A program made the position numbers and the translations under genes. A model generated the notes under the pieces. It was not told where the DNA came from. It saw only the letters and a program-made list of their open reading frames with translations, and did not search any database. This document shows, one piece after another, positions 48,439 through 60,710 of a stretch of DNA of 64,000 nucleotides; positions within the stretch are counted from its first letter, which is position 1, and each line of letters begins with the position of its first letter. Location of the stretch: positions 1 through 64,000 of the forward strand of contig RCTD01000003.1 of NCBI GenBank assembly GCA_014898415.1. Direction: 5' to 3'. This DNA comes from Stromatinia cepivora. Lineage: Eukaryota; Ascomycota; Leotiomycetes; Helotiales; Sclerotiniaceae.

Positions 48439-50064
48439 TATTGGGCTAGTAGCTGTGAACGACAGGATAGGATTATGGTTAATGGAGGATAGATAGCACA
48501 TGGCAGTGGCGGAGGTCAATAGGGCTTGGGAGTTAGTTGATAATGGGTTCTGAACTGTTCCGCAATGCAAGCTTTAGACACATAAGGAGTTAAGATGATT
48601 ACTAGTGAAATTTGGATGAAATATACTACCCAATACTTGTTCATATATTGCAGTGCTTATCAAATCATTCAATCTTGATCAGGCAATGAAATTACACGAT
48701 GTGAATAGAATCAATTGTAATCGGAATCTTTATGATTCTCGAAAGTGCGTTTTTTGTATGCGTGCAACCACGGATTGGAGGGGGGAGAGTGTCTATATGC
48801 AATAAAGATATCTTTAATGGGGATTCAATCTTTTGTTTTGAAGTATGGAATGTGAAAGGAAGGGACTTGTCATGTACTTGCTGTAGGGGCTACACTCGCA
48901 GGAACAAAATAGCTTTAAATATTGCCTTGAGAAGCTCCCTATGCAGTCTTTAGACTGCACCCAGCGCATCGCCCCTCCTCTCATCTACTAGACTACAGGA
49001 GAGGGAAAGTAGCTTCAGCCTAAATGATTAGGCAAGTTAGGAGAAATAAGTGAATTAAAGGAGAGCATCGAATCAAAGATGGTTTAGGAGAGGAGGAGAG
49101 AGGAGAAAGGGGTGTTTGCATTCGCTCACCGTGCCTTGTAATAAACCAACCTGGGGTAAAAAAAAAAGAGGGGAGTTGTGATGTATTGAACGGACAATGA
49201 AGATTCGTTGCATAAACTAGAATTAGAAGGACGGGGGAGATGGGTTAGCCGTGCGAGTAAGAATTTGAGCTTTCATACTCTATTCAGCACCAACGGACAA
49301 AATTACAGAGCTTGATAAGTCTAAGACCTTGTTGTCAACCACAAAACCGACCAATGACAAATTTTAATCATGCCGATTGAATGAGTGTTATTATTAGTAT
49401 GCAGCACATCAGCCATTCAAGGCGACTAAAGTCGCGGGAAACGATACTCCTTCGGTTGAAGGGGGCAACACATGACTTAAAAGTTAACACCTTGCAGGAA
49501 ACACTTTTTCGAGGAGAAAAAATGATTTTAGAAACTTGATTCGGACACTTTTCGAGGGGGGGTGAAATGTGCGGCTTGAAATCCGGATCTGCGAATGCAT
49601 CTGAATTGATACCCTTTATTCAACTCAGACACAGATCATCATGTAAACCAACTTGGACAATAACCCATTTATTTTAGAATTTAGGCTAGCCATTGATTTA
49701 ACAAGAAATCTGAACGATAACCTATTGACAATCCCGGAATAAAGTCAACAACAAACTAACAATGTTCCAGTGCCAATCCAATATGCCTATTCAAAAACAA
49801 AATGACCAGCCATGGCACAGGAACTTTCCTGTTCGCCTTAAAGCCAGGGACATAATGATTGAGCTGTTAAGACTATGTAGGTCTTGGGCTTGCTTCGCAT
49901 AAACATCCGAATGAGGATAAAGGGTAATAACCTAGCTCTCAGGGAACTCGAAATATTTCTAATGGTAAGCTCGCAAAAGCTTTATATGCAATAACAAGCT
50001 TTCATATATACTCCATCTTTGACAATCCAAATTATACCCCTTATGTACCGAGACTACCTTCGTT
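48439..50064. other. No supported gene
   Basis: Long gene-free interval. It has purine-rich runs (48960-49180), an A-run (49159-49168) and G-runs (49553-49562). Nothing codes convincingly. Part is the 3' region of the CorA-like gene. Confidence 0.45.
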
Positions 50065-52646
50065 TTATACCCCGCCAAAATCCTTCCCTTTGTCACTGAT
50101 TGTCCTCTTTCCTTTTTTAAGAACCATATCCCACCAACTCGCACTCCTCGTTAAACTAGGCCTCGGACCTGTCTTGGCTGCAATGGTATCAACTGACGAT
50201 ATTGATGTATATTTCGCTCTCGGTGGAGGTGTATGTGAAGTCATGGGCATCGTCACCGAATGCTCTGGAATTGAATTCATACTGGAAGGTGTGGTTGACG
50301 GCGAAAATGGCGACTTTGGAGGGGAATCATGACCAAGATTTGAGATAAGTTCCTTGCGAGCTGCAAGAGACTGTGCGGTAGTGATGGAGTATGAATATGG
50401 TAGAGGTTTGTCTTTATCATTGGCAATTGTTATGGCGCTGGCGCTGCTAACCGGATTGGGTTGTGTGGGATCTTTAACGTTGTTAGCGTCCCTCGCATTT
50501 TCCTTACTGCTCATTTGGGATATGCATACCTCCCATCAATGATGAATTTTTCTTGATTGCTGAAGAGGATGACGATGAGTGAATGCCCTGTTGTCCGAAC
50601 CATCCCAAAAATCTATACCATCTTACTCTCCAAAACTGCATCCCACTAGTCGTGTTTAGCGCTCCAACCAAAAAGAAAAATGGGACGCAGACAGTTGCCA
50701 TCGTTATTCCGAATGGAGTGAAATCTTGAGCAGTGCTCATGTTCGTCATACCATATACAGAGGTTACAAATGTAAGTGGAAGGAAGAATATTGAAACCAT
50801 AGTCAAGAGTTTGATATTGTGACCCTGTAATATTGTCACTGCTGCCATCTCCACACTTTTCCTACTTTCCAAAACACTTGTACCCGAGAAGAGTTGATCC
50901 CTCAATGTTCTGATCTCCTTCATCTTCTCGTCTGTTTCTTCGTAGAGTTTGAATAAACTAGCCATCTGCTTATCGAAATCTAGCTTTAGTTTTTGCATAC
51001 GTTTTTGCCAATATTTATTTCGGTGAGAGTCTGGATCTAACATCGGCCATAAGGTTTTGTGTTTTCCTTCCCAAACATCTTCGGTGAACGTGTCTTCGTA
51101 GCTATCCATCATGGCTTTTAGTCCGTTCTTTAATAGACCGAGTGTTTGATAGGCCCAGAAATAGCGGCGGGAGTAGGTAAATTCCTCATCTTCAAAAAGT
51201 AATTTATCTCTAAGTTCGCCATCAAACATAAAATCGGCCTGCAGGTTTGATCAGTATGAGTTGAAATTCTTCGGAATCTAGAGCCTGACTTACTGGTGGT
51301 GACACCAGCTTGCTAATTTTCATATATATCGCCTCGAATCTCTTCTCGGCATCTTTAAATTCCGACAGAAGAGTATGAAGGAATGCTTCCGGTCCATTGA
51401 CATAATGTTTTGTTGAATCATGAACATCCATAGTATGGCGATGGTCGGGATAACATTGTATGTTGAGAACATGCCATGCTGCCCATGGATCATAGACATA
51501 CCCATAGTCTGTCCTAGCACGCCTAGCAGGATTTCTCAATTTCCGGATCGGATCGCCAGATAAGGAGAGAGCCACCACTGAATTGCATCTCGAGATTGGA
51601 ATATGGTCCTTTGAAGTACTCGGCCTTTTGTCAGCCAGTTGCCACGGCATTGGTTGACACTCTTCCCCCACGATTGTCCAGTATTCAAAGTTAAAAACAA
51701 AAGACTTTTGTTGCCGGCTGTCAACGGAGAATGGACGTCGCATTATATTGGCCTGGCATGTAAGCAAGAGAAGAAAATTGGACTTGAACACATACAGATG
51801 TAACCTCGCCAGAGACTAGATAATTGAACAATTCATCCATGTCGAAAGTCTTATTCAATGTGAGATGCAAGGCCCCGAATATGACAGGAGATGGCTCTCG
51901 AACGATTCTTTGCGGGTTTCAGTTAGTTGAACTGATCTCCGGTTTGGGAAAGCGGCACCAAGACTCACGTTATCCTGCCAACAGCTGGTCGAAGTGATTC
52001 GGGGTCGCTATTTAAATCCTTCGCTCAATATCTTAGTTGCGATAATAACTTTAAAGTAGATACCTTGACTCACCTTAACCGCTTGCCATATAGCAGAATC
52101 AATCTTAATGGTACCAGGTTTGACTACATCTTTCCTCGATAGAGGAGCTCCATCTTTTCCAACATCAAACACAGAATAGTGGGAGTTATGAAAGCGATCA
52201 GCTCTATGATAATCTGGGAACAGAACAGGATCTAGAAGTCTTCCATTCTTCGTGATCACACTTTCTAGGATGGTGTGTCCAGCATCCGTGAAGTTATAAG
52301 TTCTGAAATGCTTTCGTAATTGTCCCTCATCATATTGAAATGAGTTGAGCGGCGTCTGAACATATAAGTCATCATCGTCATCGCTATCGTCACTGTCTCC
52401 TGACAAGACAGAGCTGTGAAGTGTTGATGGTCGTATTTCCGGGATGTTACCATCGTCTTTGGTAGATCTTCTTCGTCGTTTTGTAAAAGTGCGAATGGAG
52501 CTGGGGCCCTGTGTTGCTGTATTGATAGCACTCGCATTGGTAAGGTTGTTATTCAAGGCATCATGGACAAGCCTAAATGTCTCGAGGTAAGCTTGATGTT
52601 GATCGTCGAGTCGCTTCAATAATTCCTCAGTGCTTATATTCGACAT
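50065..52646 (-). CDS. CorA-like Mg2+ transporter-type membrane protein, six exons
   Basis: The model is exons 52646-52074, 52018-51969, 51907-51796, 51752-51294, 51238-50530 and 50471-50065. All introns are GT-AG and every phase agrees, giving 769 residues. The start is MSNISTEELLKRLDDQHQ. The N-terminal cytosolic part has an Asp-rich patch (SGDSDDSDDDDDLY) and a C-terminal coiled stretch precedes two membrane segments (about 541-560 and 574-593). Between them YGMTNM (561-565) stands where CorA proteins have YGMN, so the signature is altered. CorA/ZntB proteins are pentameric divalent-cation channels; fungi have many divergent soluble-domain variants. The tail after TM2 is Ser/Pro-rich. Ion specificity cannot be told. 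The last intron (50472-50529) has GCTAAC. Confidence 0.9.
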
Positions 52647-53678
52647 ATTTGGAGGACAGTTTGACGTGATTGAGAATATGTGAAAGGGAAGAGGAATGGC
52701 TGGACCGACAAATTTCGAGATCCAGCCCTTGCCATTACCATCGGGTGCTTAGCTGCGCCCCAGTAGATTAGATCCGCAAGCCTTTTCATCTTCAAACGGG
52801 CTGTTTCATGGCCTGCTAACACTTCATTGGATTAGAATTATGAGCTGGCATTTCTCCATATGCATCTCTGGAAACTTTTTTTGCCTATTAAGCAATCGCA
52901 GCCTTTAACTTTAAAAGTGGCGGTGAATTTCTTATCGATATAACAAGGGTTGTGAAGATCAAAAGTACAGAGTACTCGGTATGACAACGCAGAATTTCTG
53001 CAGATTTGCTGGGATATGTGCACGTGGCCGCCAGAAAAATGATATTCTTCGGTAATACTTCGGCTGGACCGACTCGGTTGATTTTTCAAGTGTTGAACGG
53101 ATGAGAATTCATATGACCAATAGATGGATTAAGGTGTACAATCTTTCTTTTACTACTCGTTCTCCCATGCTCAAGTCATCTTTGGCATATACTATCCCCT
53201 TGCTCTGACAGACAAACACACACGGGGACTGCGGCACACCGTGCTTTCGTCCCCCAGGGAGAATATGATTACTACTGTTATGGAGCAGTAATCTCTGACA
53301 TGGACGCCAAAATGGTAGCTGTAATGCCCAAGGTCATGACTTTGTGGAAACAAGAGCAAGTGTTATCAAGGTTCCTCGTTTCTGGCTCTAAAATACTCTT
53401 CGATGAAGTTTCTCCCAATGTTAGAATGGTCACCAAGAATCGGAAAACTAGAGATGTCCTTATTGAGATGAGACGATTGTAGCTAGATGTTATCATGTGT
53501 AAGGCTGAAGTGAAAGAGATACTTTAGCGAGTGAATTGATGGGAAACTTACAGTAGAACTCATTTGGCCTGCCATCGCTTGGTCTCGCAATCCCTGGATA
53601 ATACCTTTGTTTGCCTTTCGTAAGTTCGGGAGATGCTTGAAAGGAAACCCCCAAACTCGTCTGCTTCAATCGGTTCAC
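52647..53678. other. No clear gene
   Basis: Short frames on both strands. One, 53300-53482 plus (MDAKMVAVMPKVMTLWKQEQ), is open also on the antisense (53278-53496). Neither has a recognised domain. Confidence 0.4.
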
Positions 53679-56600
53679 TCAGTTGAGAGCGAGTTGTTTC
53701 AGTTCATTCTGTTTTCCTTCATGAGCAATAGGCAATCCATCGTCCTGAAACAAATGCTGCAAATATTGTCTTGAATATCTCAACCCGGAAGACCGCCATT
53801 GGGCCTGTTGCACCGATAACCTTGCAGTTTTATGATCTTCAAAATAGGAATCATCTATATTTGGTCTTATGGGGTAATGACACTGGTGCTGAGAAGATTT
53901 GCAATTTTTGCAAGACGGTTTCGACCCTGAACACAAGATCTGTCAAAGGTTTTAGTGGGCCAGAATCATTTTCTAAAAGATATTGAATACAAACCTTGCG
54001 CCTTAGACACCAATCACATTCTACCAACGCTTGCACCAATGGATTGTAGTCTACAGAAGTAGCTATAAACAAACGCATTGCTGGGGGAAGATACTGGTTT
54101 ATACTTTAGGGAGAACCGGCTCGACCATCATTTACGATAGCTTTCAAAATTTCTCGAACGAAACTCTTAATAGTAAGACTATAGAAGACTGATAGCCACC
54201 AGGTCTTGCCGAGTAGATTCTCTTTTTTAAAGAAGACCTTCGGTAGTTGTTCAACATACCGAGTGATTGCGGACATCAAATTATTCACATTCCTCTCGTT
54301 GCAGTGCTGTGTAGAAGCCTCTTTTCACCGGGTTGCGGTACATATCTCTTGTATTCAACTCGCAAACTCTTTCCACCGAGCTTCAAATTATGCATGGCGT
54401 CAATGACTTGCCTCGTTTCGCTGTTATTGACGAAATAAGCAAACGCTCTGCCCCGGAAGATGCCATTGTTAAAGTGATAAATAAAAGCATATGGTGAAGG
54501 TAGTCCCATGTTTAGCATTAGGTTCACCAATTCCTGTCTCGCCCCTGAACAAGGAATATTATTCATTTCAATAGCATTGGGAATGAATTCTTGGAACAGA
54601 TCACACGTCCGATGGGGAAGGTCATCTACGGCGCCCAAGTACTTAGCACGCTTGATTTCAAGGGCTTCGTGGAGACATATTAGTGATTGTGCAATCAATT
54701 GATGTGGATCCTGGTAAAGTCAATGATCAAAGCCGAGTTGAGGAGTGACTCTTACATGCCTCGCCGCATGTTAGAGGTATACTGGGGAAAGAATTTGGCG
54801 ATAAAAAAATTTAAAAGCATGAAAATGTTACTCACAGGCTCTAGTTTTGCTTGGTAGACTGCAGCAGACCGCAACAATATAACCAGATTTTCAAGTGGCC
54901 TCTCTACAGAGTGGTCAAACGTTGATAAAGCTGGTAGATTCGAAGGGTCCTCAATAATTTCCCATACTATGGCCATTATGCAGTCATCGAGAGCAATTAG
55001 TGGTGGCATTGATAACCGATTCGGTAAGTAAACCCTAGACGACGATATGGGACGAAATGCCTGTCCGAGATTTTCAAGAAACGCGTTTTGTCTGAGTAAA
55101 CGAAAAGCTGAACTAAACTCAGTGACAACATTCCCCGCTTCATTGACATTGATTATATCATCTTGTCTTCTTCTTGCGGCATCTTCCATGTGAGTCACTT
55201 TAGTTTCCGCCAAAAAGGGACCTATCACCTCTGTCTCACTGCTTTTGCATTTCTCGCAGCTAATTTCCTGCCGTCCTGAACTCTGACACCAATGGCGATG
55301 GCATTTACGGCACAAAATCTCCTCATAAGATGATGGCGCCTGTTGTAAGAATCCAATCATTTGTTGTGTGTATGATTTTGGACAAAGATTGATTCTGGAA
55401 GAGCTCCTCGCTTGCGACCGGCTTTGGTCCACGCAACCTTGCCTCGTTTGGGGCGGGTGTGTGTGGCAAGTGTGTGGCAAGTGTGTGGCAAGTGTTCTCT
55501 TCGGTACGCTAGCGGATTTCAGCTCTCTTGCTGTTGGAAAGTCACGAAACAATTAATATGTGTCGGAACTAAGCTTTTTACCGAGGATTTTGCATCTCCA
55601 ACATGCACCTCCAATCATTTTGATAGCTTTCATGGCCATGCGTGCCAGAGAGGTTGGGTCCACTACGACCAGATCCTCCAGAAGAGGCACATTTGGAAGA
55701 GGAGTCTGGAGCGGGGTTAAAGGTATTTTCCGTTGAGGAGTTCTGTCTGCTAACACTTGAGTTGCTGAAACTTTTCGTAATTGATTTTGCCCACGCTCGC
55801 TCTGGAAACTTGACACAGAATATATCCCGATCTACTTCCACCCGTAAGACTTAGTATCTCTTGCATTTCAGACCTATCTAAAGGTAAATTCAGAGTCATA
55901 AGCCTAGGTGAAACAATGGGTGACCATCCTGTCGATGAATTAAAGGAGCCAGCTCGTGAATTTCACTGACTCGTGTCATACGAGTCGTGTGAATGTAAGG
56001 AGAATATGAAGGCTCCATCCATGAAAGTTCGTTATGCGATGAGGCCCTTGTACTTCCATTATCAGACAGGGTGGACAAAGCGCCAGTTATCGGCCTCGGA
56101 ATGTCTTCTTGTGCAAGAGGAATATTCGGATGTACATTTTCTGATGTTGCACTAGAAGATCTCGTTGAGTAAAGTACTGTGTACAATCAGGGCATTGTAT
56201 GGGTTGCTCTTCTGATTGATTCCTCTCGTGGAACTTGGGATTGTACGGATTTAAAAGAAGACCTCTGAGAGACATCGCAGACGTGTTGCGAAATATTTTG
56301 TTGGATAGGATTATGAAGATTACTATTCGAGTGGATCGCGGAAGTTTCTGGGGTTACAGCCTGAGCAAGTGCTTCGCCAGTGAGCATATTCCATTCGATG
56401 TCAGACTCGAGTCGAGATAATGTTTCGCTATTAAGCGGCACCGAGTTGTCTAATCTTTCACCTAACGGTGTATCTGCAGCCAAAGGTACTGCTGAAAATT
56501 GATGCCACGGTTCTGGACCTGGATCAGCGCCAAAGGAATCTATTTCGTAGTGAAATAGTTCTTCTAAATTTGTTCCAGAGCCAGTAAATTCATTGTATCC

Positions 56601-56934
56601 AAGCTCTGGCTCGGGTTCTCAATTATAGGCTCAAAAACATTATTAGTAGCGACATAGCGGAAGACTCTCGCACAACCTTGTTGATATCCGTATTCCATAT
56701 TCCGGCTATGGGCAAGGGACTGAACCGCCCTTTGCTGTGAACGATCAAGATCGCTGAATATAATTTCTTGCCTGGCGATATTATTCTCAAACTCTATGAT
56801 CTTCCTGTAATACTCGAGGTTACATGGCACATTCATGTCTTCGTTCATTAGCATATGATAGTCAGCCGTTGAACACATACAGCTACAAATATGGAGCGCT
56901 TACCAGGCATCTGGATATCACGTGAAGAATCCAT
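53679..56934 (-). CDS. Zinc-cluster transcription-factor-like protein with embedded Pin4-type RRM (model partly unresolved)
   Basis: A first exon fits 56934-56904 (MDSSRDIQMP, GTAAGC donor) spliced to DMNVPCNLEYYRK near 56845. Splicing near 56640-56700 is needed to reach PEPELGYNEFTGSG. The minus frame passes a C2H2-like piece (IQCPDCTQYFTQRDLLVQHQ, 56190-56130) in a different frame. GGACWRCKILGKK follows at 55610-55570, the start of a Zn2Cys6 cluster, then INLCPKSYT (55390) and a CRKCHRHWC/SCEKCKS pair (55310-55240). The C-terminal half has the helical text typical of this fungal family (LIAQSLICLHEALEIKRAKY; YVEQLPKVFFKKENLLGKTW; ARLSVQQAQWRSSG), ending at the stop 53679. Within it, 54339-54581 is an RRM. 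Introns 55531-55581 and about 54709-54834 have consistent phases; others are unresolved, so a pseudogene is possible. Confidence 0.5.
54339..54581 (-). other. RRM domain of Pin4 type inside the zinc-cluster gene
   Basis: Residues 40-120 of the frame at 54698-54285 read IEMNNIPCSGARQELVNLML, MGLPSPYAFIYHFNNG, IFRGRAFAYFV (RNP1) and GGKSLRVEYKRYVP. This matches the RNA-recognition motif of the fungal Pin4/Cip-type proteins (LPYAFNYHFDNGxFRGLAFANF ... LRVEYKKMLP), which act in mRNA and cell-cycle regulation. The N-terminal beta-1 is only weakly kept, and RNP1 has Tyr for the usual aromatic at one position. Confidence 0.7.
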
Positions 56935-57859
56935 GCTGAACTGACTTAGATGAGGAAAGTATGGACAGGAGTTGATGAAGGGAAATGTGGGGAAGGCTTC
57001 ATTCCTTAAGCTGTTTTTGTTGGTTCGACAGAAGATGACGGCGCTCGTCGCTGCTGGAGTTTAATGGTGATAAATCTCAGGTTTGAGAGCGGTAGATCGC
57101 TTTGAATTCCGACTAATATTGAAAGGCAGGTAGCTTACAACGCCACAATAGACGGATAAGTCAAATTTCGAGAATTTCGATGTCTCGCACGAAGCTGTAG
57201 GTTGGAAGCCGTAATCGGGAAGCACAAAACCTACTACATCAGAACACAAGAAGCTCGAATTAAATTATGACTTAATAATGAGCCCAAGGCAATGAGTTTG
57301 CGCTAATGAGCCTCAAACCTGGAAGTGCTTATGGGTTGAAGAAATGTCTTGCCCAGCCTCGAAGAGTGGCTCTAACTTTGGTTCATGCTAACCACAATCG
57401 GGCTGCATGAAAGGGCGTTTGATTAATTGGCCAACAAGCAACGCCCCGGTATTTGCTGACGACAGGGACTTGGGGCGCGTGCATACACAGGACCGCCAAA
57501 GCAGCCTTTCCTAGAATCAGGACCGACAATCATGCATCTGAGATTCTCAATGGCCATCCATCATCATAATTCGTGGGGTGGAAACACTCTTCGCAGAAGA
57601 CCGCCACAATTGAAGTCGAGTGCTTCCTAACTCCCGGTTTCTTACCGCAGAGTGTAAGATGTGAGGACTTCTACTTGAGGACCACCATAATCCAGGTCAA
57701 GCACATCTTAGCTACTATGACATGCGCGCTAGCATACATAAATATCTCCTCATCACCTAGCTGCTGGAGGCATGTACATCGGCAAGCTGAGTATCTTAAC
57801 CGTGCAACGCATCCATTGCTTCAAAGCTGGCGAGCTTCTCTGATGCCCATTGTCCCACA
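56935..57859. other. No supported gene
   Basis: Intergenic. The plus frame 57573-57926 overlaps the next one in another register; no domain. Confidence 0.4.
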
Positions 57860-58411
57860 ATGTGCACTTTTGTTCCTCCCTCTTTCCAAGCCTTTGGCAC
57901 AAATTCCATCGGCGAGAACGGCCTAAATCCAGAGCAGATAAAGTTCTTCCCACGCACTTCCGCGTTCGTCTGCAATGAGAACATCCTTGAAGAGACACTC
58001 CCCAGTCTTGACCAAGATCTATGGTCGCATACTCCTCTCACATTGTGTGACATCGGTAACAACACGCCTTTGTTTGATCTCGGCTTTTTCTTCAACGATT
58101 CGCCCATCTATCCCTTCGCATTTGAGCATGGCTTTCAACCATTCGCCGGCGAAATGCCCTTCGCATCATCAGACATAGAGGCACGCCCATGTGACGAGAG
58201 TACTACCAGAAACTTAGACAACAATAACCATATCAAACTAAGGAGCAAACAATCTCCAAAGAATTCCAAACATCGCGCTGCCCAGCGAGATTCACCGTAT
58301 CCGCTGTCCCCACTCCAACTGCTCCTCAACCTTCGCACGCCGAGCCGATCTAATCCGCCATCAGCGATCCCTTCATTATCCCAAGACCCCATGTATCTAT
58401 TCATCACATGA
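57860..58411 (+). CDS. Hypothetical protein (183 aa)
   Basis: The longest frame between the zinc-cluster gene and the tRNA. It has an acidic/aromatic N-terminal half (LFDLGFFFNDSPIYPFAFEHGF) and a Ser/Pro/Asn-rich C-terminus (SPYPLSPLQLLLNLRTPS), stop at 58409-58411. No family recognised. Minus-strand frames of 81-103 codons overlap, so the gene itself is uncertain. Confidence 0.3.
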   Translation: MCTFVPPSFQAFGTNSIGENGLNPEQIKFFPRTSAFVCNENILEETLPSLDQDLWSHTPLTLCDIGNNTPLFDLGFFFNDSPIYPFAFEHGFQPFAGEMPFASSDIEARPCDESTTRNLDNNNHIKLRSKQSPKNSKHRAAQRDSPYPLSPLQLLLNLRTPSRSNPPSAIPSLSQDPMYLFIT

Positions 58412-59237
58412 TGCTGGGACTCATCTCATTTATACAGATGAGTTTGAAATTTGTGACCAACAAATGAAGTAAGGTAAAATAGCTAATTTAATACCCAGAC
58501 AAAATCAACTGTCATCAGACTAAGACTGAAAACATCCTGCAATTTGCGAGCTCTCCGCCTTGAATGGTCGCTGGACACATGTGACTTGGGCGACTTTGAA
58601 AGGAACAATATCAGTTTTGGGAGTAGAAATCTGGGGATGCAGTTTTGCATGTAAGTTGTGGCGGGCTTTTGAATGAAATTGAGGTTATTTTCGATATTAC
58701 GAGGCGCAAGGAGAATTTTGAGCCGGGTCTGAAATGGGCACAGGATGACAGAATATCAACTCACCTCGTAGATAAATCTGATAGTCTACCTAAATAGACA
58801 TAGTAATCTCCCTTGAATGTTTGAAAAACTACTTTCAGTTCCTGCTTAAATGTAAAAAGGACTGTTGTTATTTCAAACTTAAATGTGCAGAAAACCATCG
58901 TGGATTGAGACCATCTTGATATCGAAATGGCTCGGAATCGGACTTGAATGTATAGAAACCTTTGGTACGCTTTAGACATACTAAAGGAATGTACAAGAAG
59001 CAGTCATACACATCTTTTCATCTTTTTTTGTTCCACCCGTTCCACCCGACAAAAGCAAACAAACTTTCGGACTACCTCACCCTCCTACCTCCAAACCAAA
59101 CCGTCATGCAAACAAGACAATCTCTCTCCCGTTAACAAGTGCCTCAATTCTGTATCGTCATAGAACCTCAAAATTATATTCCAATCCCCATCTATAACTC
59201 TAAAAAGGATATAAACCTTCAAAAATACCCAACTAAG
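58412..59237. other. Non-coding with a loose short repeat
   Basis: The word CTTRAATGTnnnnAAAA recurs at 58813, 58846, 58879 and 58945, with spacings of about 33, 33 and 66 bp. This suggests a decayed 33-bp tandem repeat. No gene. Confidence 0.45.
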
Positions 59238-59325
59238 GAAGACACTGGGGGTTGAACCCAGGACCATCTGGACTCTAGATTCTATCAGCTGGAATCAGAT
59301 ACGCTAGCCACTGCGCCATGCCTTC
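59238..59325 (-). tRNA. tRNA-Trp (CCA) with a 16-nt intron
   Basis: The acceptor stem GAAGGCA pairs with TGTCTTC over 7 bp. The D arm is GCGC...GCGT, and the T arm CTGGG-TTCAACC-CCCAG is perfect. The anticodon stem is TCTGA/CCAGA with one A.C mismatch at the loop, and the loop is TTCCAG. The loop carries about 16 extra bases after the position 3' of the anticodon, the usual place of a nuclear tRNA intron; 72 plus 16 gives the 88 nt seen. No encoded CCA, as in eukaryotes. Anticodon CCA means Trp; the mismatch makes the exact intron ends tentative. Confidence 0.8.
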
Positions 59326-59859
59326 GATTGTATGTAATTTGATTTGATGTATAGCGCGGTGCTGTTCAGGTTTATACTGTTATGTCTTATGCTGGGTGAT
59401 CATGAAATGGAAAGGTGGTGTGGGGTGAGATTGAGCATGACTTCGAATTTGGGATGACACGACTACCCTTTAAATACCTGCTTGAGGTATTCTTATTGTG
59501 CTAGATTGACTTAGCCTATAGGGTATACGTCCAAAGTATTTCAATTTGGGGTTTTGTCTTGTTGAAATCACGTTATTGATTGCAACAAGTAGTCTTGCTT
59601 GGCACTGGCAATGTCACTCTTCTACATTGGACCCAAGCATGGTATGATGATCAACTAGACACAGCGCAATAAACAGCAAGCAACATCGAATAGTCGCACA
59701 GGTATTGAAACGTGTAAAGCTGTATAGATTGGTACTTAACAAGCAATACAAAAGAAAAAGGAATAACGCCACGCCGAGGCTTGTATATGCCTGGATATGT
59801 ATTCTAGAAGCCTTCACCACCAAACACAGAAGACTAAGTCTGATCCTATGGGGAACCCC
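59326..59859. other. No gene seen
   Basis: Region between the tRNA and the 3' end of the PDAP1-like gene. Two overlapping short frames (59614-59823 and 59705-59998) are shadows or chance. Confidence 0.5.
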
Positions 59860-60710
59860 TTATTTCTTTCCCTTCTTTCCTCTGGCTGCAGGTCCCATAG
59901 CAGCTTCTCTTCTTCTCTGTTCCCGCGCCAATTGCTCCGACTTTGCCTGCTCCTGTTCCTTACGCTCTTCTTCCTCAGCCTACGTGAAGTTAGTTTAATT
60001 TCAAACATAGACGGACATAAATAATACGTACGGCCTTGCGTTCTGCTGCCAAGCGTCTCTCCTCTCTGACCTTTGCCAACCTTGCAAGATCAGCTTGAGC
60101 TTCATCAGTCTTTCCGGCAAGATGTAATCTTTGGTATGCTTCTTTCTTCTTTTGTGCCTCAATTGCCTCTCTTTCTTTGCGACTCAATTCTTGGGGCTTC
60201 TTGCTGACGCTCATCTTTGCAACATCTCCTGCAACTTCATCGACAGTCTTTGGTGGGGCCTTGGCTTGATTTCTAGCAGCCTTGCTATGGTTGGGATTGA
60301 CAGGCATGTCATCATCCTCACTCTCTTCTTCGCTATCGGTTGGGAGATCTCCAACTTGTGCGACTTTTTGGTTCTTCTTCTTGATAGCAGCTTCCTTCTT
60401 CGCCTTGGCGGCAGCGCGACGTTGTTCACGGGTCATCTCTGGCTTCTCTTCTTCCTCTTCTTCAGAAGATTCCTCTTCCGAGTCCTCTTCTTCTTCTGAG
60501 GATGAATCATCGGCATTCTTTTCGCGGATTTCGTTTCCATTGGTATCGAGAGGTCTAAGATCACGAGAGAAGTGTTTACCACCTATTAAGAAGTTCAAAT
60601 TAGTATCTTCAAAAAGGTACTCTTGTGAGAAGAATATTCTTACCCCCACGAGTGAACTTCTTAAACTTTCCACCTCTGCCACGTCCGGCTGCTGGTCCTC
60701 CTGGTGCCAT
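59860..60710 (-). CDS. HASPP28/PDAP1-like casein-kinase-substrate phosphoprotein
   Basis: Three exons: 60710-60644, 60582-60032 and 59979-59860. Phases 1 and 0 agree, giving 245 residues. It starts [20 protein letters not shown], the basic Gly-rich start of the family, then [16 protein letters not shown] long Glu/Ser patch follows ([20 protein letters not shown]), then the family core [34 protein letters not shown] and [20 protein letters not shown]. The basic end is [14 protein letters not shown]28/PDAP1 is a small acid- and heat-stable phosphoprotein phosphorylated by casein kinase II, thought to work in RNA or translation-related processes. The length fits the fungal members. Both introns are GT-AG. 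Confidence 0.93.

Noticed and set aside
48160..48570. 136-codon minus-strand ORF
   Set aside because: It overlaps the 48169-48438 plus-strand ORF, which has a better start context and paired CxxC motifs; not excluded entirely.
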